This document shows positions 1 to 7,100 of a DNA stretch of 8,144 bases, piece after piece. Location of the stretch: positions 1 to 8,144 of the forward strand of contig CALMYW010000461.1 of the NCBI GenBank assembly GCA_937873665.1, written 5' to 3'. Under the pieces are notes generated by a model that was not told the origin of the DNA, did not search any database, and worked only from the letters and a program-made list of their open reading frames with translations. Numbering within the stretch: position 1 is the stretch's first letter; each line of letters begins with the position of its first letter. The stretch is from an uncultured Sphingorhabdus sp. Lineage in GTDB: Bacteria > Pseudomonadota > Alphaproteobacteria > Sphingomonadales > Sphingomonadaceae. The translations under genes and the position numbers were made by a program.

Positions 1-1
1 G

Positions 2-1138
2 CGCCGCCGTAAGACGCTTGAGGAAGCAGGACTGATGGACCGGATCGCGGTGAACATCCACCCGCGCCCTAGCACCACCCCGGCGGTGTTCGAGCGTGGT
101 GCGGTCCGCACACCGCATTTCTATGACCGAGCTTACGAGGAGGTCCAACTCTTCACAAAGGCAATGAAGGCGCGTCAGGCTGGAACCGGGTTTCTCGGAA
201 ACCTGATGATGCAGCGCATATGCTCTTCCGTCGCGTCCGGAATAGCGACCGCGACGAAGATGCTGGAGCGCCGTCGCGAAGGACTTTTAGCAGAGGAGGC
301 TGAAGATCCGGACCTGCTGGAAGCGATCGAGGAAATGGGGGCAGAGGCCTATGCTGCCGCCGTGGATGTGGAGGCGATCCATCTGGAACGGGTTTTGGAG
401 ATTCTGTCTTCTGCCAAGCAGGATGATCCGAAGGGGCGCGCGGTGCTCCACTATCTCGATCAGGAGGAGTGGCTCGCGCTCGGCTGCATCATTTTCTCCC
501 AGTACTATGATACCGCTCGCTGGGTAGGCGCGCTGATCAGCGCCACGCACCCTACCGAGCCGGTCGCGGTATATGCCGGGGTGGGAAAGTCAGGTGTCCT
601 GCTTGACGGGGAGTGGCGGTCGATCGACCGAGAGGACATCAAACGAGGCGTCAAGGAGCGGAAGTTTCGGGTCGTCTGCGCGACTGATGCCGCCTGTGAG
701 GGGTTGAACCTTCAGACCCTAGGCACCCTAATCAACGTGGATTTGCCGTGGAACCCGTCTCGTCTGGAACAGCGGATCGGTCGGATCAAACGGTACGGTC
801 AGCAGCGCCGCGAGGTAGACATGGCGAACCTGGTCTATTCCGGCACCATCGACGAACGGGTTTATCAACGTCTCTCAGAGCGAATGCAGGACCGTTACGA
901 CATACTTGGCTCGCTGCCGGACACCATAGAAGACGGTTGGATCGAAGATATCGAGCGACTTGAGGAGGAGCTAAAGTCTTTCACCAAGCCGGACAGTCCG
1001 GCGGATGTTTTCAGTTTGAGGTACGGTGATTTTCTCGAAGTTGGCGATAGTGATGCCGACTGGGAGCTTTGGACTAAAGTAGTTTCCCGCAGAGATATAG
1101 AGACTTTGCTTGAGCGTCCGTGGGGCTCGGGCCGGTGA
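2..1138 (+). CDS. SNF2/SF2-family DNA helicase, C-terminal part (5' end outside window)
   Basis: This is the C-terminal 378 residues of a superfamily 2 helicase of SNF2 type, an ATP-driven double-stranded DNA translocase. Numbering from the Met codon at nt 35, helicase motif IV is seen as CIIFSQYYDT (151-160), motif V as TDAACEGLNLQ (217-227), the strand-plus-loop INVDLPWNPSRLEQ (233-246), and motif VI as QRIGRIKRYGQ (246-256) with the arginine-finger residues R247 and R250. The Walker A and B lobe is absent. The frame is open without a stop back to nt 2, and the 11 residues before the Met (RRRKTLEEAGL) read on smoothly, so the Met at nt 35 is probably internal and the true start lies left of the window. 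Residues 58-80 form the helical segment that usually links the two RecA lobes in this group. The stop is TGA at 1136-1138. The next gene begins 43 nt later on the same strand, which suggests an operon. A role in phage defence or DNA restriction is inferred from the partner gene. Confidence 0.88.
   Translation, partial: RRRKTLEEAGLMDRIAVNIHPRPSTTPAVFERGAVRTPHFYDRAYEEVQLFTKAMKARQAGTGFLGNLMMQRICSSVASGIATATKMLERRREGLLAEEAEDPDLLEAIEEMGAEAYAAAVDVEAIHLERVLEILSSAKQDDPKGRAVLHYLDQEEWLALGCIIFSQYYDTARWVGALISATHPTEPVAVYAGVGKSGVLLDGEWRSIDREDIKRGVKERKFRVVCATDAACEGLNLQTLGTLINVDLPWNPSRLEQRIGRIKRYGQQRREVDMANLVYSGTIDERVYQRLSERMQDRYDILGSLPDTIEDGWIEDIERLEEELKSFTKPDSPADVFSLRYGDFLEVGDSDADWELWTKVVSRRDIETLLERPWGSGR
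467..802 (+). other. Helicase C-terminal RecA-like lobe (motifs IV-VI)
   Basis: This is the domain core within the partial helicase gene. It starts at the WLALGCIIFSQ strand (motif IV) and ends just after QRIGRIKRYGQ (motif VI). The motif V sequence EGLNLQ and the DLPWNP segment are characteristic of SNF2-type enzymes rather than DEAD-box RNA helicases. All conserved residues of this lobe appear intact, so the lobe should be functional if the N-terminal ATPase lobe exists upstream. After motif VI the chain continues for about 110 residues. It becomes acidic and charged (near residues 297-313) and has no recognised motif. Confidence 0.85.
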
Positions 1139-1173
1139 ACGGCCATACATTCAGAAATCTGATAATTGCGGTT

Positions 1174-1178
1174 GAGAG
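1174..1178 (+). promoter_or_regulatory. Weak purine-rich ribosome binding site in the 43-nt intergenic gap
   Basis: GAGAG lies 3 nt before the ATG at 1182. It is only a partial Shine-Dalgarno match and slightly close to the start. An in-frame TGA at 1173-1175 blocks any upstream extension of the frame, so 1182 is the earliest possible start. The rest of the gap (1139-1181) shows no hairpin with a T-run and no convincing promoter, which fits co-transcription with the helicase. Confidence 0.35.
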
Positions 1179-1181
1179 ACC

Positions 1182-4100
1182 ATGCGACTGGGGCAAATTG
1201 TGACCGAATCTGACGTGCTTGGTTCTTCCGCTCCAGCGATGGAAATTAGGTCCAGCGGGTTAGTACATTCGGCGGAAAGCGACATTCTTCGCCTGCAGCA
1301 GATTTTGCGGGAGGGGTATGCCTCGGGCTTCACGATCTTCAAGGAGCTGCTCCAGAACGCCGAAGACGCGGGTGCTCGCCGGATGGTCGTGGCCGGTCAC
1401 GCTGGGTTCGATGAAGCGACTAACCCGCTGCTGCGAACCCCTGGGCTGATTATCGCAAATGATGGTCCCGTCCTTGCCCGGCATATGGACGCGATCACCC
1501 GCGCCAGCGGCGGGAGCAAAGCGGATGAACGGTCGGCAGTAGGGCGGTTCGGTCTAGGACAAAAATCAGTCTATCATCTGTGCGACGCATTCATTGCGCT
1601 TGGCCGGGTGGAGGATCGCGAAGGCCGACCGCAAACGCTGATTATGAACCCATGGGAACAGGTTGCTGAAGCTAATGCGGCACATCGCGACTGGCCTCAG
1701 CTTTCTGCCACCGAAGCCAAGATGCTACTCGATAAGGCAGCGGCGCTAGGCATGGAGCGGGGCATGGCGCTGTTCCTTCCGCTGCGCACTCCACATCTGC
1801 GTCCCGGGGCCGCGCTGTGCCTGTCAGATACGAACTGGCACCCCGACGGTGCGATCTCAGATATCCTCGATGGTGAGGAATTGGCCGCGACATTGTGCTG
1901 CCTCCGCAATCTGGAGAGCGTGGAGATCATGCCAGTCGCGGGCGAGGTGCGCAGGATCTCCCTGCGTAGCGGCGCCCGGCGCTTGTCTGGCCCGGGTGTG
2001 GAGAGCGGAGCCCCGAGCATTTACGGTAACGTCGAGGGAGCTGGCTTCGAGCTCTCGTTCAGCGGACGCCAGCAATGGAAGCATGATGGGCAAGCTGCGC
2101 AACTGTTGACGGCCGATGGATGGGACAAGGTGTTCGACATCCACGGTAAGCTCATTCCGCCCAAGGCGAATCCGCATGGTGCAGTTATCCTGTGCCGATC
2201 TGCCGCCCGTGAAGGTGTGGGCCACTTGCGGTTGCGTTCTGCCGTTTACTTGCCGCTGGGTGAACCTCTGTTTTCCGAACCACTCGAACGCGGAACGGAC
2301 AATATCGATCTGCTCGTGCACGGCTATTTCTTCGTGTCGAGCGACCGGCGAAAACTGCGTGAAGACGATCATATCGAAACCCGTTGGAACCAGGCGCTCC
2401 GCCGCGAGGCGGCGCTGCCGCTGCTGCTGGATGCGATTGCAGATACCTTGCCCAGCTTACCCAGTGATGCAGAGCGTCATGCGCTGATCCGAGCATTACA
2501 GCGGACGCGATGGTGGCATGAGCACCGTGTGGAAGCCTGCCAGGGCAGGGCTCTTGCCCGGTGCTGGACGGGCGACAAGGCGGAAAGCTGGCGGGTTTGC
2601 GCCGGTGACTCACTGCGTCCGGTGACGAGAGGCGATGCAACGTCGATTGCCCGCCTCAAGGCCGCTTTTCCTAGACTCGAGGAGTGGTGCAGCGAAAATG
2701 GCATCGTTTTGGCATTCGGCACGGTCTTGGCTGATGCTGATCCACACTGGCCGGATGCGCAGCTTGCTGACTTGGTACGCCTTGCCGGGCCGGCCGCCTT
2801 CCAAAAAGGACAGATCGCCGAAACGTTGGCGACGGTGCTCGAGGGCGCGCAGCCCGGCGAAGCAACACGGATGGCGTTGGTCGAAACTTGCCGCAGCGCC
2901 ATCGCCATGGTCGAGCAAAGTTTCGCTACTGCTGACAAGCTGAAGCCGCTTGTCCGACGCCTCCCGCAGGATCGCATATTTGTTCTCCCGCCGAGCGTAG
3001 AAAATCGTGAGCTCCTAAACGCGTTGGCTGCCGCTGGAGGTAGCATTCCGGTTAAAGCTGCGTGGTCGGAGCAGGGTGGGGCGATGTCCCGGCAATTGGG
3101 GCTGAGCGAGACAATCGAACTGTTGACCGCCGCCGAACCCTTTTTGTCATCTCGAGGAACCGTAGCGCAGGAAGCTTCGACGCTGATATCGCATCTCTTG
3201 AGGAACGGTCCATCGCTCGACGCATTGGCGGCAGATCGTCGGGGTAGCGAATTGCAGGTTATTCCGGCGCGCATGATGCAAGCCGAAGAGGAAGTGCGGC
3301 TATCTTTGGGCGCCATCGCGGGATTGAAGCGCAAGGGTTTGCTGTTCGATGCGGCACCAAATCGGGAGCTGGTCGTGCTCGCTGGCGCAGTCCTGTCACC
3401 CCCGATTTACCGTGTTACATTGAAAGATGGCGGGTTGGGGGATTTGGCCTCGGCCAAGAAGGCCGATTGCCTCCTGGCAGTCTTGCGGCAGGTTGATCGC
3501 TTCGGGGATCCAGGCAAGTGTGGCGAGCTTGCTGAACTGCTCGGTGCCGATGCTCCACGCGAGGAGTTGCGGCGCCTTGTTGCGAGAGATCAGGCTGTGC
3601 CTTCGCACGTCAATCTGATTGAGCTCGATGAGCTCGGTGGGATACTCGATGATCTGGTCCTGGCGCTGTTGCAGGGCAGGGAAGATCGCCTCGTAGCATC
3701 CGCGACTGCGGCGGAATTGAAAAAGGCATTGCGCGATCACATTGGCCTGCGACGGATCGATCTTGCAGAATTAGGCGCATGGCTTCGCGATGCGCAGTGT
3801 GCCGGCACCATGCCGCCGATGGACGACTCCAAGGCTATGGCATTGCTCAAGTCAGGGATCGATGACGATATTCTGAAGTCGCTGCCCTTGCACCGATCCG
3901 ACCAGCATGAAACCCTTCTTCCGGCCACTGATCTGTTCCGCGGTCGTGTTTCGGATGTCGCGCCTGCGCTCTTGCCATTTGCCCGTCTGGTCGAGCTTTG
4001 GGGCGATCCTTTAGCAGCGGCGGTTCAAAACAGGCTTATCGGGCGCTGGGGGCCTGAAGCCGCGATCCGCACAGCATTGTCCGCGCCAAATCCCCATCAG

Positions 4101-7100
4101 TTTACCTCGGAAATTGCTGCAGCATTGAGCAAAATCGAGCAACTGCCTGATGATCTGAAAGCAAAGCTTCAGGAGACCGCCTGGATTGCTGCGGGCGGGA
4201 ATGCTTGGACACCGACCAAAGTCCTCGACCTGCCTCTGGATGCTGAACATGCGCTCGAGGAGCTAATTATCGACCGAGGCGGACTTCTGTTCGCCAGCAT
4301 GCTTCCCGGCTCCCTTCGCGAAGAAAGTGTGCAGCGGCACTTGGCGAGGCTAAGACCCGATCGATCCCAGTCATTTCTCTATGCCGCCCGCCTTGCCGCT
4401 GACCACGGAGCCACCGGCCTTTGCTTTGATGTCGTCGAGCACCTAGATGAGCTAGCGAAGCTGGCGGCCTCGAATGTTGGCCTTGACGCAGAAGCGTGGC
4501 CTCTGATCTCTGCGGCTCTTCGCGACGGCGTGGCCGATGAGGTCATTGCGGGAATGGCTGAAGTTTTGATCGCGCCCTCTCTTGCCGACACCGTTGCTCA
4601 AATGAATGCAATGGCTGCACTGAGCGGGCTCGGCACGAATGCTGAAGCAGCACGGCGCCTTTACCGCTCAACATTTGCCCGAAATCTGCGTGCTTTGACA
4701 CATGCGTCCAGCTATCTGCCGCCCGATCTCCTTGTACCGACCGAAGCAGGTGGGTTCAGCAGGGCAGACAGGGTTGCGCTAGGAGCAGCAGGTATCGACC
4801 CTGCGGCGCTCCTCGCACACGATTATGCGGGCAAACTGGAACAGCCCGACGATCAAAAGACTGAAACCACTCCAGCCAGCAAGTCTGCGAAGGCGGACTG
4901 GCTCGAGAGTATCGAGCGCGCCTTCACTCCAGTCAGCCAGTACGATGTGCATGATGGGATTCTGCTAGCTCTGGCGATGCTTGGTCGTGATGACAGGATC
5001 CAGTCGCTCGCGGCCAGATGGGAAGGTCAGCGATCATTCCACCGCATTTGCGATGATCTCGACAATTTGGCCGACGAACACCGTGGCTTGACCGGTGCCA
5101 ATTTGGACCGGCTTGCTGAACTGCGTTTCGCAGTGGAGCTACCGGAACAGGGGCTAGTTACAGTGCGGTCAGCTGCTGGCACGGACTGCACCGTTCCGCT
5201 GTCTGGCAAAGACGATGCGCTGCTGCTGGATTGTATTCAGAGAGGAATTGAGCGCAACGAATATGGCTATCGACACGTCTATGACCTCGTGATCGGACCG
5301 GTATCGCCATCCGATGAAGCCGAGGCGCGGCTGTTGTTGGATCAGTTCGTCAAAAAACTGGCTCCGGCTCTGATGCTAGGCTTCGAACGGCACAAGGCGG
5401 CATTGTCGGAGCTCTTGGACAGCTATTTTACAAGCGATCAGCGCACGCTCGCAGACACCTGTGAAGAGTTGCAGGAGGTGCTTCATGATCGCCTGGCCGG
5501 TATCAAAACCGGGCCCGTAATGCGCGCGGCATTGAATGATTATCATCGCGACGCCCCACGCGACCGAGACAAGGCGCGCAACGCACTTTGGGCAGCCGCG
5601 CAGTCGGACGACGGGGCGAGGGAGCTTCTCGAAGCCACCCGCCAGAAGATCGACGAGATGGGCTATGCTCCCCATCGCGTGGTTTTCGAACTGTACCAGA
5701 ATGCTGTCGATGCCCAAGCGCAATGGCACGGTATCGGACGCTTCCGGGTAGAAGCGATCTACAATGACGATCAAGTGATCACTTGCTTGCGAGTGATCCA
5801 TTGGGGGCGCCCCATCAATCAACCAGGGAGTGATCCACGTAAGGCAGAGGAAGAAGGGCACCGACGGGACCTTTCGAATATGCTCGCCATCAATCACTCT
5901 GCCAAAGATGGAGATCGGGTAACCGGTCGCTTCGGCCTTGGATTCAAGACCGTGCATATGCTCGCCGACGAAGTTCGCCTCGCCAGCGGAGGCATAGCTA
6001 TCCGGATCTTGGGAGGCATGATCCCTGCAGATTGGGCAGGGGGAAGCAGGACGGTCACCCCATTCCATGACAGGGGGCGCAAAGCGACTCTCATCGAACT
6101 TCCAGTTGCTCCAGGCCGATCAGAAGATGCGCTAGACGCATGGGAAGCGTTTCGGGATGCGGCTCCGTTCTTGGCGGCGCTCGGTCAGGAAGCATCCATC
6201 GAGGTGGTGGCTCCAGACGGTGAGACCGTGTTCCGACATGAGGAGCATCCTCTTGTCGATGGCGTCAGCTGGCTGACAATCGATGCTACTCGCCACGTAT
6301 TGCGCTTCGATTTAGGGAGCGATTTCCGGCTCTTTCTGCCCTTCGGACGTAATGGGCCCTACTCGTTTCCGCATGATGTGCCGCAGTTTTGGCACCTTGT
6401 CCCGCTCGTTGGTGAACGTCGCCGGGGGGCCTGGCTTCTGGAAGGCCGCTTTCCGGTTGATCCGGGGCGTACCCAATTGTCTGGCACGGCCGATGAGAAG
6501 GATAGCCGATTTGCCCGGCTTGGCATTGCTCTTGGGCCACGGCTCATCGCTTTTTACGACCATTGTCTTGCTGACTGGTCAAGCTTCGCGCGAGCGACAG
6601 GTCTCGATCCGGAAGGACGGGAGGATTTTTGGCGGAAGCTAGTGCAGCTTTTTGCACAAGATCTGGCAAGCCAGGGGTCCGAACAGTCACTACACAAGTC
6701 AGGCCAAGGCCTTGCGAGGCTATGGGCGGAGCGCCCCGTGGTGCCGCTGGCTTTCGGCGGTGCAACGCGCGCGGCTGATGTCAAATGGCGCTTGTCGGGA
6801 GCGCTTGCCGATCGCGATGCTCAAGCTGCGATCTCGAATTTGCTCGCCGAAGTGGAATTCAAGAATGCAGTTGTCACCGAGGAAACAGGACAGCTTCTGA
6901 AATCTGTTGGGCTGCCTTCGGGTCAACGACTGGATGTCGTCACCTTGGCCGAAAACCTTGCTGGAGCCGAGGGCATAGATCCTGGGCTGGCGGAACGCAT
7001 TTCCTGTCTTTGCGAGGAAGCAGTTTCGCAGGCGATGACCGGTGAGGAACAATCAGAATTCCGCAAGTTACTGCGTGAGCGGTTCTGGCGCGCCGAAGAT

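Noticed and set aside
35..37. ATG at nt 35 as the true start of the helicase gene
   Set aside because: The frame stays open upstream to nt 2, and a start here would give a protein lacking the whole ATPase lobe. A GGAAG-like purine run precedes it, but this is probably coincidental.
1161..1166. GATAAT as a -10 promoter box for the giant gene
   Set aside because: No -35-like hexamer lies at a suitable distance upstream, and the short gap favours read-through from the helicase gene.
1139..1181. Possible terminator between the two genes
   Set aside because: No stem-loop followed by a T-run can be formed in the 43-nt gap.
1857..2372. Minus-strand open frame of 171 codons
   Set aside because: It lies opposite the conserved + strand sequence leading to HGYFFVSSDRR. 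It has no motif support.
2477..3334. Minus-strand open frame of 285 codons
   Set aside because: It lies wholly inside the giant + strand gene, is Ser/Arg/Ala-rich in the manner of an antisense shadow, and shows no motif or ribosome binding site.
5772..5785. Perfect 14-bp palindrome CAAGTGATCACTTG
   Set aside because: It lies inside the second ATPase coding region. A palindrome of this length is expected about once by chance in a window this size, so there is no reason to call an operator.
5376..6068. Minus-strand open frame of 230 codons
   Set aside because: It is antisense to the second GHKL module, whose motifs are clear on the + strand. No recognisable domain is present.
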